Shown: piece after piece, positions 1 to 9,280 of the stretch
How the letters are laid out: every line of letters begins with the position of its first letter
How positions within the stretch are numbered: the stretch's first letter is position 1
Assembly (NCBI RefSeq): GCF_000271485.2
Contig: NZ_AKVN02000001.1
Location: 1,864,001 to 1,928,000, forward strand
Source: Pelosinus fermentans DSM 17108
Lineage (GTDB): Bacteria > Bacillota > Negativicutes > DSM-13327
DNA: 64,000 nucleotides
Reading direction: 5' to 3'
Made by a program: the position numbers and the translations under genes
The notes under the pieces: model-generated
Seen by the model: the letters and a program-made list of their open reading frames with translations, nothing else
Databases searched by the model: none
What the model was told of the DNA's origin: nothing

Positions 1-1071
1 TTGCTCGATGAAATTGATAAAATGAGTGCGGACTTTAGAGGTGACCCGTCTGCAGCGTTGTTAGAGGTTTTAGACCCGGAACAAAATAATACATTTAGTG
101 ATCATTACGTAGAAGTGCCTTATGATCTTTCCAGAGTTCTATGGGTAGTAACTGCAAATGTGATGCATACCATTCCTCGACCGCTGCTCGATCGTATAGA
201 AATTATTAATATTCCTGGTTATACGGAAGAAGAAAAAGTCGAGATTTCAAAACGCTATTTAGTTCCTAAACAAGTTCGGGATCATGGATTAACGGATAAA
301 CAGATTGTTTTTTCTGATACTACCTTACAAAAAATCATTGGTGATTATACTCGAGAATCAGGTGTGCGTGGCTTGGAAAGAAATATCGCTACGTTATGCC
401 GTAAAGTAGCGCGTCAAATTGTGCAAGAAAAACGTACGAATGTGAAAGTAACGGCACAAAATTTGCACACCTATTTAGGTGCTCCTAGATATCGCCATAC
501 TCAGGCTGAGCGTCAGCCTCAGGTAGGAGTGAGTACAGGACTGGCTTGGACTGAAGTCGGAGGAGATGTTCTTGCAATTGAGGTTTCTGTTATGAAGGGC
601 AAGGGTAAATTACTGCTGACAGGTCAGCTGGGTGAGGTTATGCGAGAATCGGCACAAGCAGGCTTTAGCTACATTCGTACTCGTGCTCAGGAATTGGGTA
701 TTGATGGAAATTTCCAGGAGGAAACAGATATCCATATTCACTTACCAGAAGGTGGTATTCCTAAAGATGGACCTTCAGCAGGCATTAGTATGTCTACAGC
801 AGTGGTTTCAGCGCTGACTAACAGGGCTGTGCGCAGTGATGTTGCAATGACGGGAGAAATCACCTTACGAGGGCGAGTTCTGCCTGTAGGTGGTATTAAA
901 GAAAAAGTATTAGCTGCTCATCGTGTTGGTATTAAGACGATCATCATGCCGAAAGAAAATAAACGGGATATAGACGAGATACCTGCAAATGTAAAAAGAC
1001 ACTTGGAATTCGTATTGGTGGAACACATGGATGAGGTGCTAAAAGCGGCATTGGTGAGCAAAAGTGAATAG
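1..1071 (+). CDS. lon: ATP-dependent protease Lon, C-terminal part (5' truncated by window)
   Basis: This is the end of the AAA+ serine protease Lon, which degrades misfolded and regulatory proteins in the cytoplasm. The visible 356 residues begin at the Walker B motif (LDEID), run through the sensor/arginine region ([10 protein letters not shown]) and sensor-2 helix (GVRGLERN), and end in the Lon protease domain from about residue 175. The catalytic dyad is visible: Ser in DGPSAG near residue 259 and Lys in GGIKEK near residue 300. The ATPase start and the N-terminal substrate domain lie upstream of the window, so the TTG at position 1 is not the true start. The stop overlaps the start of ysxC by 8 bp, the usual lon-ysxC arrangement in Firmicutes. 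Confidence 0.97.
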   Translation: MLDEIDKMSADFRGDPSAALLEVLDPEQNNTFSDHYVEVPYDLSRVLWVVTANVMHTIPRPLLDRIEIINIPGYTEEEKVEISKRYLVPKQVRDHGLTDKQIVFSDTTLQKIIGDYTRESGVRGLERNIATLCRKVARQIVQEKRTNVKVTAQNLHTYLGAPRYRHTQAERQPQVGVSTGLAWTEVGGDVLAIEVSVMKGKGKLLLTGQLGEVMRESAQAGFSYIRTRAQELGIDGNFQEETDIHIHLPEGGIPKDGPSAGISMSTAVVSALTNRAVRSDVAMTGEITLRGRVLPVGGIKEKVLAAHRVGIKTIIMPKENKRDIDEIPANVKRHLEFVLVEHMDEVLKAALVSKSE

Positions 1072-1699
1072 TGAAGTAATAAAGAAAGATATGAATATTA
1101 CCAGTGGGCAATATATCGCTTCCGCTGTAAAAATCGATCAGTATCCCGAAGGTGAACTGCATGAGATTGCATTTATGGGACGCTCCAATGTAGGTAAATC
1201 TTCATTGATCAATTCATTATCGAGGCGTAATGGATTAGCGCGTACAAGCGGCAGCCCAGGGAAAACCCAAACCCTTAATTTTTATAAACTGATGGCTAAA
1301 CTCAGTGATACGGATAAACGTGATTTTTTTCTGGTAGATTTACCTGGTTATGGCTATGCCCGTACAGGTAAATCCAATCGGCAGCAATGGGCAAAGTTTA
1401 TTGAAGAATATTTATTAAAGTCTCCCAGGCTGCAACTGGTATGTCAGTTAATTGATATCCGCCATGATCCAATGCAGAGCGATATTAGTGCCTATAAGTG
1501 GTTAATTGAAAATGATGTACCAGTGCAAGTCATTGCAACAAAAGCCGATAAACTCAATCGGATGGCTGTTAAAAAAAATGTGGAAGCAATTCGTAAGGGA
1601 TTAGGAATGAAAGGTGATCATATTATTGCCTATTCTTCCGAAAAAGGTTTAGGACGTCCAGAGTTACTTGACGTAATTGGGCAGATTCTGTTAAAATGA
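1064..1699 (+). CDS. ysxC: Ribosome biogenesis GTP-binding protein YsxC/EngB
   Basis: This TRAFAC-class GTPase acts in assembly of the large ribosomal subunit. At 211 residues it has the normal family length. G1 (GRSNVGKS) is at residues 39-46, the G3 motif DLPG at 92-95 and the G4 motif TKAD at 159-162. The GTG start overlaps the lon stop by 8 bp, with a GGTGAG-like site upstream, so translation is probably coupled to lon. An ATG ten codons in is the alternative start. The gene ends just before an intrinsic terminator, so lon-ysxC is the end of an operon. Confidence 0.96.
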   Translation: MNSEVIKKDMNITSGQYIASAVKIDQYPEGELHEIAFMGRSNVGKSSLINSLSRRNGLARTSGSPGKTQTLNFYKLMAKLSDTDKRDFFLVDLPGYGYARTGKSNRQQWAKFIEEYLLKSPRLQLVCQLIDIRHDPMQSDISAYKWLIENDVPVQVIATKADKLNRMAVKKNVEAIRKGLGMKGDHIIAYSSEKGLGRPELLDVIGQILLK

Positions 1700-1710
1700 A
1701 ATATAAATAC

Positions 1711-1741
1711 AAGGAGAATAGCATCGGCTGTTCTCCTTTTT
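1711..1741 (+). terminator. Rho-independent terminator after ysxC
   Basis: The arms AAGGAGAA and TTCTCCTT can pair across a 12-nt loop and are followed by a T-run. It closes the lon-ysxC transcript. Confidence 0.8.
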
Positions 1742-1976
1742 GATGGAATAACTAACAATTCACTGTTGATTTTGAGCAAAGGAGTGGACTTGGTGCAATC
1801 CAGGTTCTTTTCTTTTAAGATATATAGAATGGAATTTTATAAGATGGATATGTTTACTTTGTATATATCAATCAGAATGTTATCTATTACTAAGCGCCGT
1901 TACACTTACCATGTTATGGCATTCTGACTGTTTCATAAGGGTTATTTGGTACAAAATAAATAAAAAGGAGTTGTTT

Positions 1977-2429
1977 ATGCTTACTGCATTTGATAAGAGT
2001 TTATTGAATATTATTCAAACAGATTTATCTTTTGAGAAGCGTCCTTTCGCGTTAGTGGCAAAAAAACTAGAAACAACGGAAACAATTGTCATTGAAAGAC
2101 TAAAATTTTTAAAAGAACAAGGATTCATTCGCCGCATCGGTCCTTTTTTTGATTCCACCAAGCTCGGTTATATTGGCACTTTAGTGGCATTAGAGGTAAA
2201 AAAGGAGTATCTTGCCCAAGTGGCAGGAGTGATTAATTCTTATTATGGAGTTACTCATAACTATGAACGTGAAGCAGATTTAAATCTGTGGTTTACGCTA
2301 TTAAGTCCAAATCTTTTGAAACAAGATGAAATATTAGAAACCATTCGTAATCTTGATGGTGTCGTACGGTTGCTAAATTTGCCAGCTACTCAGAAGTTTA
2401 AAGTGAGTGTACAGTTTTCTTTAACCTAG
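1977..2429 (+). CDS. ahbA: Siroheme decarboxylase subunit AhbA (Lrp/AsnC-like)
   Basis: AhbA forms a complex with AhbB that decarboxylates siroheme to 12,18-didecarboxysiroheme in the alternative heme pathway of anaerobes. The 150-residue protein has an N-terminal winged helix of the Lrp/AsnC kind (LDK/LLNIIQTD...) and a C-terminal ferredoxin-like domain. Family landmarks seen are GFIRRIGPFFDS, LGYIGTLVAL, YYGVTHNYERE and LNLWFTLL. The ATG at 1977 has an AAAGGAG site 7 nt upstream; an upstream in-frame start would lack one. ahbB follows 45 bp downstream. No ahbC or ahbD is in this window. The fold is Lrp-like, but the family acts as an enzyme, so a regulator annotation would mislead. Confidence 0.88.
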   Translation: MLTAFDKSLLNIIQTDLSFEKRPFALVAKKLETTETIVIERLKFLKEQGFIRRIGPFFDSTKLGYIGTLVALEVKKEYLAQVAGVINSYYGVTHNYEREADLNLWFTLLSPNLLKQDEILETIRNLDGVVRLLNLPATQKFKVSVQFSLT

Positions 2430-2474
2430 AAAATGTGAGAGCGGACTTCAAATAAGCTGGAAAAGAGGTGACTT

Positions 2475-2945
2475 ATGCTGGATGAATTAGATAAAAAGAT
2501 TATCGTGATTATGCAGGAAGACTTTCCCTTAGTGGCTGAACCTTATCGGGAAATAGCGGAAAGGTTAGGGATTCATGAAGATGAACTATTGGGTAGATTG
2601 AAAGAATACCGTCAATCAGGTAAGATTCGTAAAATGGGAGCTGTTCTTAGACATCGGGAAGTTGGCTATGCAGCCAATGCATTATGTGCGTGGATTGTTC
2701 CTGAGGAGCGTATTGTTGAAATCGGAAAAATGTTGGCAAAGGATGCAGTAGTATCCCACTGCTATGCGAGGATATCCCAACCTGGCTGGCCCTATAATTT
2801 TTATACAATGCTTCATGCTCATACCCGTAAGGACTGTAAGGTGCTAGCGGAAGATATCGCTAAGCGTACAGGGTTGCAGGAATATGTCATGCTATTTAGC
2901 ACTAAAGAATGGAAAAAAATTAGTATGCAATATTTTAAAGACTAA
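2475..2945 (+). CDS. ahbB: Siroheme decarboxylase subunit AhbB (Lrp/AsnC-like)
   Basis: This is the partner of AhbA in siroheme decarboxylation. It is 156 residues long, with an Lrp-like helix-turn-helix at the N-terminus (LDKKIIVIMQEDFPL) and the AhbB-type signature at the C-terminus: SHCYARISQPGWPYNFYTM, followed by STKEWKKISMQYF. An AAAGAGGTGA site precedes the ATG. A strong terminator follows, so ahbA-ahbB looks like a bicistronic unit. Heme made this way would fit cytochrome-bearing Negativicutes; that link is inference. Confidence 0.9.
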   Translation: MLDELDKKIIVIMQEDFPLVAEPYREIAERLGIHEDELLGRLKEYRQSGKIRKMGAVLRHREVGYAANALCAWIVPEERIVEIGKMLAKDAVVSHCYARISQPGWPYNFYTMLHAHTRKDCKVLAEDIAKRTGLQEYVMLFSTKEWKKISMQYFKD

Positions 2946-2963
2946 TCATCAATAATAAACCGT

Positions 2964-3005
2964 AGCAGCAGCACATGGATTACACATGTGCTGCTGCTTA
3001 TTTTA
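2964..3005 (+). terminator. Rho-independent terminator after ahbB
   Basis: A 14-bp perfect stem (AGCAGCAGCACATG pairing with CATGTGCTGCTGCT) with a 7-nt loop is followed by TTATTTTAG. It is one of the strongest hairpins in the window and ends the ahbAB transcript. Confidence 0.88.
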
Positions 3006-3293
3006 GTATTTAATATAGTGAAAAAAGTAATTTATTATTGAGCAGTAAAAAAAGAGGGGATTGATTAGTAAGTGTAGAAAATTGGAAAATAAATAGAATA
3101 AAAATTCTGTATTTTTTGATAATTTACTTAAATTGATAAAAAGACATTATTTATGTAGGAGGTGCATAACTTGTAAGGATTCATAAAACTAAATGGGGAT
3201 GAGGAGGTGAGAGTATATTACCTGAAGCTCATAAGGCATTATTATATCCTTCATCTAATCGTTAATAAGGTAAATAGAAAGGGGTGTTACTGA
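3006..3293 (+). promoter_or_regulatory. AT-rich leader region of first lctP
   Basis: This untranslated stretch of about 290 bp lies between the ahbB terminator and the first lactate permease. It is very AT-rich and contains two orphan Shine-Dalgarno-like sites (TAGGAGG near 3158, GAGGAGG near 3201) not followed by a convincing gene, plus the functional GGGGTG site just before the lctP ATG. A promoter is expected here but I cannot place one with confidence. No regulator-binding palindrome stands out. Confidence 0.35.
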
Positions 3294-4922
3294 ATGAATT
3301 GGACGCAAGTATATGATCCTATGCAGAATCTTGCTCTTTCATCATTATTGGCAGCTATTCCCATTATCGTAATTTTTTATTTACTGGCTATTCGACGGTC
3401 TCCTGGACAAATTGCTGGCGCCTTAGCGTTAGTTTCTGCTGTATTAGTTGCTATTTTTGTTTATCAAATGCCTCCAGGGTTAGCTATTACATCAGCTGCT
3501 ATGGGAGCTTTATATGGAATATTCCCTATCTTCTGGATTGTAATTACGGCTATCTTTATTTATAACCTTACAGTAGAGACGGGACAATTTCAAATTGTTA
3601 AAGACTCTATTGCGACGATTACGGATGATCGCCGCCTGCAAGCTCTCTTAATTGCTTTTGGCTTTGGTGCTTTCCTGGAAGGCGCAGCAGGATTTGGAAC
3701 TCCTGTGGCAATTTCTGCGGGTATGCTGGTGGGGCTTGGCTTTAATCCTTTATATGCTGCAGGATTATGTTTGATTGCCAATACTGCTCCAGTAGCTTTT
3801 GGCGGCATTGGTATTCCTATCATTGTTGCTGGCCAGGTTACAGGGCTCGATACTATGAAAATTAGTGCTATGGTAGGGCGGCAATTACCATTTCTATCAA
3901 TTATCATTCCGATATGGTTGGTGGTTTTAATGTCTGGCTGGAAGGCTGCGAAAGAGGTATTGCCTGCATGTTTAGTAGCTGGCGTATCCTTTGCTGGCGT
4001 ACAGTGGTTTTCTTCTAATTATATCGGGCCAGAACTTCCCGACATTTTATCTTCACTTGCATGTATTGTTTCCTTGACAATATTCTTGAAATATTGGAAA
4101 CCTGCTAATATCTGGCGCTTTGAAAATGAACCAGCACCGACTCTTGTCGCTGACAGAGCTGCCTTGACTCTTGGCAAGGTTTTAAAAGCATGGTCTCCTT
4201 TTATCATTTTAACGGTAATGGTCATTTTATGGGGTTTAAAACCGGTAGTAGCATCATTAAATACTGTAACTATTAATTGGATAGTACCAGGTCTTGATAA
4301 ACTTGTTACACAGGTTGCACCTATTGCAAAACAACCAGTAGCTTTAGCGGCTCTTTATAAAATCAATTGGTTAAGTGCTGCAGGTACAGCATTATTTATT
4401 GCAAGTATTCTTACCGCTGCTGTTTTAGGTGTTGGTCCTAGCCGATTTATTGCTGTTTTTGCAAAAACCTTCAAACAGTTATTGAAACCTTTGATCACCA
4501 TTCCTTGTGTTCTAGGTTTAGCTTACGTTATGAATTACTCAGGAATGAGCTCTACTCTAGGTCTATTCCTTGCGGGTTCAGGTTCGCTATTTCCATTCTT
4601 CTCTCCATTTTTAGGGTGGCTAGGAGTATTTTTAACAGGCTCCGATACTTCTGCCAATGCTTTATTTGGCAATTTACAATCCGTTACCGGGCAGCAGATT
4701 GGTGTTGATCCGATCTTAACAGTAGCGGGAAATTCATCAGGCGGGGTTTGCGGCAAGATGATTTCTCCGCAAAGTATTGCTGTAGCTACCGCAGCTACAG
4801 GATTAGTCGGCAAAGAAGGCGACTTGTTTAGCTTTACAGTAAAACATTCCCTAGTCTTGGCAGTGATTGTAGGTCTCATAACCTATGCACAGGCTTATTG
4901 GCTCAGTTGGATGATCCCCTGA
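3294..4922 (+). CDS. lctP: L-lactate permease (LctP family), copy 1
   Basis: This is a polytopic inner-membrane transporter of the lactate permease family, which takes up lactate (and glycolate in some members) with protons. It has 542 residues with many hydrophobic segments throughout, as expected for a 12-14 helix carrier. Family motifs are visible: GFGAFLEGAAGFGTPVAIS around residues 120-140 and GSDTSANALFGNLQ near 450, followed by NSSGGVCGKMISPQSIAVA. It is followed by its own terminator and then by a second, very similar gene, so the pair looks like a tandem duplication kept as two transcription units. No lactate dehydrogenase is adjacent. Confidence 0.95.
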   Translation: MNWTQVYDPMQNLALSSLLAAIPIIVIFYLLAIRRSPGQIAGALALVSAVLVAIFVYQMPPGLAITSAAMGALYGIFPIFWIVITAIFIYNLTVETGQFQIVKDSIATITDDRRLQALLIAFGFGAFLEGAAGFGTPVAISAGMLVGLGFNPLYAAGLCLIANTAPVAFGGIGIPIIVAGQVTGLDTMKISAMVGRQLPFLSIIIPIWLVVLMSGWKAAKEVLPACLVAGVSFAGVQWFSSNYIGPELPDILSSLACIVSLTIFLKYWKPANIWRFENEPAPTLVADRAALTLGKVLKAWSPFIILTVMVILWGLKPVVASLNTVTINWIVPGLDKLVTQVAPIAKQPVALAALYKINWLSAAGTALFIASILTAAVLGVGPSRFIAVFAKTFKQLLKPLITIPCVLGLAYVMNYSGMSSTLGLFLAGSGSLFPFFSPFLGWLGVFLTGSDTSANALFGNLQSVTGQQIGVDPILTVAGNSSGGVCGKMISPQSIAVATAATGLVGKEGDLFSFTVKHSLVLAVIVGLITYAQAYWLSWMIP

Positions 4923-4993
4923 TTCATAGTAATGCGCGTAATAGGTTGTGATAGATAGTAAACAGAAACTGGCAATGACTAATGAAAAATTAG

Positions 4994-5037
4994 ATAGCTG
5001 TGCACTTGAATGAAAAGGTGCGCAGCTATTTTTTTTA
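4994..5037 (+). terminator. Rho-independent terminator after lctP copy 1
   Basis: A 12-bp stem (ATAGCTGTGCAC with GTGCGCAGCTAT, one G-T pair) is followed by eight T residues. It separates the two lctP genes. Confidence 0.85.
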
Positions 5038-5196
5038 TTTTTAATTAATATATATTTTGCTTTTGGTCAAACTAAGCAAGTAGACTAAGAAGTCAAAATG
5101 AAATCTTGTCTATTGAAGCATGCATGACATAGCAAAGACGCTATATGCAATTAGTAATAGTTGAAATCTCAACGTAAAAGGAGTGCATATTAAATC

Positions 5197-6825
5197 ATGG
5201 AATGGACACAAATCTATGACCCGATGCATAGTTTAGTTTTTTCCGCATTATTAGCAGCTATTCCGATTATCGTGATGTTCTATTTATTGGCGGTTCGTCG
5301 CACTGCAGGGCAAATTGCTGGTGTGATGGCCTTGATTTCTGCCATATTGGTAGCAGTCTTAGCCTATCAAATGCCTGTCAATCTTGCCATTATAGCAGCA
5401 GCTATGGGAGCCTTATATGGAATTTTTCCCATTTTCTGGATTGTAATCACGGCTATATTTATTTACAATTTAACTGTTGAGACCGGGCAATTTGAAATTA
5501 TAAAAGATTCTATTGCCACCATTACGGATGACCGACGGTTACAAGCTTTGTTAATCGCTTTTGGTTTTGGTGCCTTTTTAGAAGGAGCAGCAGGTTTTGG
5601 TGCTCCTGTTGCAATCTCTGCTGGAATGCTGGTAGGTCTTGGCTTTGATCCTTTATATGCAGCAGGATTATGCTTGATTGCTAATACTGCTCCTGTAGCC
5701 TTTGGTGCTATCGGAATTCCGATTATTGTTGCAGGACAAGTTACAGGCATAGATGTAATGAAAATTAGTGCTATGGTGGGAAGACAATTGCCGTTCCTTT
5801 CAGTGATTATCCCTATTTGGCTAATTGTTCTTATGTCTGGTTGGAAGGCTATGAAAGAAGTCTTACCGGCTTGTTTAATAGCAGGTATATCATTCGCTGG
5901 TGTACAATGGTATTCTTCCAATTATATTGGACCAGAACTTCCTGATATTTTATCTTCTCTAGCTTGTATTATTGCTTTAACAATATTTTTAAGAAGTTGG
6001 AAGCCCGCAAGTATTTGGCGATTTGAAAATGAACCGCCTCCCACTCTGGCTATTAATCGATCGGTATTAACATTTGGTAAGGTATTAAAAGCGTGGTCAC
6101 CATTTATTATTTTAATTATAATGGTGATTTTATGGGGCTTACATCCTGTAGTTGCAGTTCTTGACGCAGTAACCGTTAAATGGCTGGTACCAGGGTTGGA
6201 TAAGATGATTGTGCAGGTTGCACCGATTGTCAAGCAAGCAACACCTATGGCAGCTCTTTATAAGATCAATTGGTTAAGTGCTGCAGGTACGGGATTATTT
6301 ATTGCCAGCATATTTACAGCAGCAGTACTGGGGGTTGGACCTGGCAGATTTATCTCTATTTTTGCTGAAACCTTTAAGCAATTGACAAAGCCATTTATTA
6401 CGATTCCCAGTGTGCTTGGTTTGGCTTATGTTATGAATTATTCAGGGATGACTTCTACTCTAGGATTATTCCTTGCAGGTACAGGTTCTTTATTTCCTTT
6501 TTTCTCACCTTTCTTAGGATGGCTAGGCGTATTCCTGACTGGTTCCGATACTTCTGCCAATGCTTTATTTTCCAATTTGCAAGCTGTTACTGCACAACAG
6601 GTTGGCATTGATCCGATTATAGCAGTAGCAGCAAATTCATCAGGTGGTGTTTGTGGTAAAATGATTTCACCACAAAGTATCGCCGTGGCTACAGCAGCAA
6701 CTGGGCTTGTTGGCAAAGAAGGGGATTTATTTAGTTTCACAGTTAAACATTCCCTAGTGTTAGCTGTTATTGTTGGTATCATGACTTATGTACAAGCATA
6801 TTGGCTAAATTGGATGATTCCTTAA
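5197..6825 (+). CDS. lctP: L-lactate permease (LctP family), copy 2
   Basis: This second lactate permease has exactly the same length as the first (542 residues) and aligns to it without visible gaps. Substitutions are scattered and mostly conservative, for example GAAGFGAPVAIS against GAAGFGTPVAIS. Many synonymous differences at the DNA level argue that the duplication is old, or that one copy came from a close relative. An AAGGAG site precedes the ATG. Own leader and own terminator suggest separate regulation, perhaps for different substrate concentrations or lactate isomers. That functional split is inference. Confidence 0.95.
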   Translation: MEWTQIYDPMHSLVFSALLAAIPIIVMFYLLAVRRTAGQIAGVMALISAILVAVLAYQMPVNLAIIAAAMGALYGIFPIFWIVITAIFIYNLTVETGQFEIIKDSIATITDDRRLQALLIAFGFGAFLEGAAGFGAPVAISAGMLVGLGFDPLYAAGLCLIANTAPVAFGAIGIPIIVAGQVTGIDVMKISAMVGRQLPFLSVIIPIWLIVLMSGWKAMKEVLPACLIAGISFAGVQWYSSNYIGPELPDILSSLACIIALTIFLRSWKPASIWRFENEPPPTLAINRSVLTFGKVLKAWSPFIILIIMVILWGLHPVVAVLDAVTVKWLVPGLDKMIVQVAPIVKQATPMAALYKINWLSAAGTGLFIASIFTAAVLGVGPGRFISIFAETFKQLTKPFITIPSVLGLAYVMNYSGMTSTLGLFLAGTGSLFPFFSPFLGWLGVFLTGSDTSANALFSNLQAVTAQQVGIDPIIAVAANSSGGVCGKMISPQSIAVATAATGLVGKEGDLFSFTVKHSLVLAVIVGIMTYVQAYWLNWMIP

Positions 6826-6854
6826 GATAATAAATAATAGTAAAATAACACATG

Positions 6855-6896
6855 AAATACTGGGTGTAGATTATTCTTTACCCAGTATTTTTACTT
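6855..6896 (+). terminator. Rho-independent terminator after lctP copy 2
   Basis: An 11-bp perfect stem (AAATACTGGGT with ACCCAGTATTT) is followed by a T-rich stretch. Confidence 0.85.
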
Positions 6897-7188
6897 TACT
6901 AAATTAACAAGCAGCTCAAAAAAGGTTTTCAGAAATACGTTTTATTAGCGACTCCATAATGCACGATAATTAAAAGGAGGAAACACCTTCTTAAAATTGG
7001 TCCGGTAACCATAATAAAACGATATTTTTTCCACGAAATATAAGAAAAATTGTCATTTTATATGATATTTTACAATATTATTTAATAGTTTGACTTAGAG
7101 ATTGTCGAAAAATTTAAAAAAGCAATAGACGTAAAGACAGATAATAGTGTATTATAGTAACAGACTTTGCGTGTAGGTGATTAAAATA
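6897..7188 (+). promoter_or_regulatory. Intergenic leader before the polyprenyl synthase gene
   Basis: This gap of about 290 bp is AT-rich and non-coding. An orphan AAAAGGAGG site near 6974 is followed within a few codons by stops, so no peptide gene is supported. A TATTAT hexamer near 7150, about 35 bp before the start codon, is a possible -10 element without a good -35. I see nothing else in it. Confidence 0.3.
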
Positions 7189-8157
7189 GTGGATAAAAAT
7201 TCGATGTTTGATATTGTAAAAAGTGATTTAATGTTATTGGAAACGGAATTACTTTCTGTCATACACTCTCCTGAAAAATTAATAACGGATATTAGCAAGC
7301 ATTTAATAGAAGCTGGTGGCAAACGATTGCGTCCTGCTTTGTATTTTATGTGCACAAAAAGCCGGGTAGCTGATATGGAAGCAATAATGCCAATGGCGAT
7401 TGCTATTGAATTAATACATATGGCTACTTTAGTTCATGATGATGTGATTGATAACGCAGCAACTCGTCGCGGGAAAGCAACTGCTAACTCTTGTTGGGGC
7501 AATCATTCATCGGTATTAATCGGTGATTATTTATTTGCTAAAGCTTTTTCCCTAGTGGCAAATAAGGCTAGCAGCGAAATGCTTAAAGTATTGACAGATG
7601 TAATTTGTTCAATGTGCGAAGGCGAGATTAATCAGAATCGAAGTACTTTCCAGACTAATCAGAAGGAAAGTGATTATTTAGGACGTATCGAACAAAAAAC
7701 TGCTGATTTTATTGCAGCTAGCTGTGAGTTAGGCGGTTTGGCAGTGGGACTGTCTATAGACGAAACGAAAGCCTTACGGGAATATGGATACTCATTAGGA
7801 ATGGCTTTTCAAATCACAGATGATATTTTAGATGTTACCGCATCTTCAGAACAAATTGGTAAACCTGTTGGTAATGATTTACGACAAGGAATTGTAACAT
7901 TGCCTATCATTTATGCTTTGGAGCATAGCCCACATAAGGAAGAGTTACAAGAAATTGTACAAACTAAGAATATGTCGGAAGAGAAAATTAAACGCGGCTT
8001 GGCGATTCTTCATGAAACGGATGCAATCGAGTATTCCTACAGCCGTGTTGCAGATTATTTACAATATGCACGTAATGTTATACCTGCCAACATATTGGGA
8101 GAACATAGGGAAGCATTTATTGCAGTAGCTGATTTTGTAGGTTTGCGTAATTATTAA
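7189..8157 (+). CDS. Long-chain all-trans polyprenyl diphosphate synthase
   Basis: This enzyme condenses isopentenyl diphosphate onto an allylic diphosphate to make the C30-C40 side chain of menaquinone. The first aspartate-rich motif is HDDVID (Asp near residue 84) followed by RRGK; the second is TDDILD near residue 211, then GKPVGNDLRQG. The 322-residue length fits the heptaprenyl/octaprenyl synthase family. I chose the GTG at 7189 because TAGGTGA lies 8 nt upstream; an in-frame GTG at 7177 has no such site. The ubiA-type prenyltransferase further downstream would use its product. Chain length cannot be read from sequence alone. Confidence 0.9.
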   Translation: MDKNSMFDIVKSDLMLLETELLSVIHSPEKLITDISKHLIEAGGKRLRPALYFMCTKSRVADMEAIMPMAIAIELIHMATLVHDDVIDNAATRRGKATANSCWGNHSSVLIGDYLFAKAFSLVANKASSEMLKVLTDVICSMCEGEINQNRSTFQTNQKESDYLGRIEQKTADFIAASCELGGLAVGLSIDETKALREYGYSLGMAFQITDDILDVTASSEQIGKPVGNDLRQGIVTLPIIYALEHSPHKEELQEIVQTKNMSEEKIKRGLAILHETDAIEYSYSRVADYLQYARNVIPANILGEHREAFIAVADFVGLRNY

Positions 8158-8208
8158 ACGTATGGTTTGCATAGATAAGATTTATTGTGAAAGTGTAATG
8201 AATGGGGA

Positions 8209-8240
8209 AGACTTGGTGCGGGCCAAGTCTTTTCTTTTTA
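8209..8240 (+). terminator. Rho-independent terminator after polyprenyl synthase gene
   Basis: An 8-bp stem (AGACTTGG with CCAAGTCT) is followed by TTTCTTTTT. Confidence 0.85.
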
Positions 8241-8296
8241 GAGGATTTTAGGTATAATAAATAAATAAGTTTTACGTTGAAAGGGGTTATGTATCA

Positions 8297-8488
8297 ATGT
8301 TTAGTTTTAGTATGCCTGAATTGGTATTAATATTAGTAATCGCACTTGTTGTTTTCGGTCCTGGAAAACTTCCGGAAGTTGGTAAAGCTCTAGGGAGAGG
8401 TATTCAGGAATTTAAAAAGGCTACAACTGGGGAGAGTAAAGAAGATCCTGTAACCAAAGAAGAGAGTAAGGCAGAAGATAAAAAGTGA
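8297..8488 (+). CDS. tatA: Sec-independent translocase protein TatA
   Basis: TatA forms the protein-conducting pore of the twin-arginine pathway for folded, often cofactor-bearing proteins. The 63 residues show the standard layout: a short N-terminal membrane helix (residues 5-20), the hinge motif FGPGKLPE, an amphipathic helix with [10 protein letters not shown], and a charged lysine/glutamate tail. AAGGGG lies 10 nt before the ATG. tatC follows after 10 bp, so this is a minimal TatA-TatC system of the Gram-positive kind. Confidence 0.94.
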   Translation: MFSFSMPELVLILVIALVVFGPGKLPEVGKALGRGIQEFKKATTGESKEDPVTKEESKAEDKK

Positions 8489-8498
8489 GGAATACTCA

Positions 8499-9248
8499 AT
8501 GGCGGATATAATAAATACGGATAAGGATAATGATCAGCTTGAGGATGCTGCTATTGATAACGGAATGTCTTTAGTGGAACATCTCCAGGAATTAAGGCGC
8601 AGGCTGATTATTATTATTATAGCTGTGGCTGCAGGGAGTCTGATTAGTTATTTTTATGCTGCCGAGTTAGTACACTATATTACGGCTCCTGCTGGTAAAT
8701 TATATTATATGAGTCCGGCAGAAGCTTTTTTTACCTACATCAGAGTATCTGTTTTTGCGGGTTTTCTATTAGCATTGCCGATTGTTCTGTATCAAATTTG
8801 GGCGTTTGTTGTGCCTGCGTTAACGAAGAAAGAGCATTTGGCTTCTATTATTTTAGTACCTTCCTCAGTGCTGTTATTTTTTATAGGACTTGCTTTTTCC
8901 TATGCACTTGTTTTACCGGCGGGAATTAAGTTTTTCATGGGTTTTGCCACGGAAGATCTTCAACCGTTGTTATCGTTAGGTGAATATTTATCTTTTGTCA
9001 TTTCTTTTTTATTGCCTTTTGGTTTTATCTTTGAGTTACCGTTATTTATCATTGTTATGGCTAAATTTGGTCTCATAAGTTCGAGTTTTTTAACGGACAA
9101 GCGTAAACATGTTTTGGTGTTATCATTTGTGATAGGTGCTGTAATTTCACCTACTCCAGATGTTTTTTCCCAGACGATGGTAGCTGTACCCGTAATTGTA
9201 TTATATGAACTTAGTATTTTGATTGTAAAATATATTTTGAAGAAATAA
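8499..9248 (+). CDS. tatC: Sec-independent translocase protein TatC
   Basis: TatC is the signal-peptide receptor of the twin-arginine translocase. The protein has 249 residues, a conserved N-terminal cytoplasmic stretch (SLVEHLQELRRR) and six hydrophobic segments, followed by the family motif FGFIFELPLFI in the second half and AVISPTPDVFSQ before the last helix. An extra acidic stretch of about 20 residues precedes SLVEHL. It lies 10 bp behind tatA and 32 bp ahead of ubiD; transport of quinone-linked redox enzymes is a plausible shared theme but is inference. Confidence 0.95.
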   Translation: MADIINTDKDNDQLEDAAIDNGMSLVEHLQELRRRLIIIIIAVAAGSLISYFYAAELVHYITAPAGKLYYMSPAEAFFTYIRVSVFAGFLLALPIVLYQIWAFVVPALTKKEHLASIILVPSSVLLFFIGLAFSYALVLPAGIKFFMGFATEDLQPLLSLGEYLSFVISFLLPFGFIFELPLFIIVMAKFGLISSSFLTDKRKHVLVLSFVIGAVISPTPDVFSQTMVAVPVIVLYELSILIVKYILKK

Positions 9249-9280
9249 TAATTATAAAAGCCAATGAAAGGACGTTATAT

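Noticed and set aside
3207..3297. Possible small peptide frame after GAGGAGG before the first lctP
   Set aside because: The GTG lies directly on the ribosome site, the alternative frame has no standard start, and the peptide resembles nothing I know.
3590..3907. Long reverse-strand frames inside lctP, fhs and tail genes
   Set aside because: They mirror strong coding frames and show low-complexity composition typical of antisense reading.
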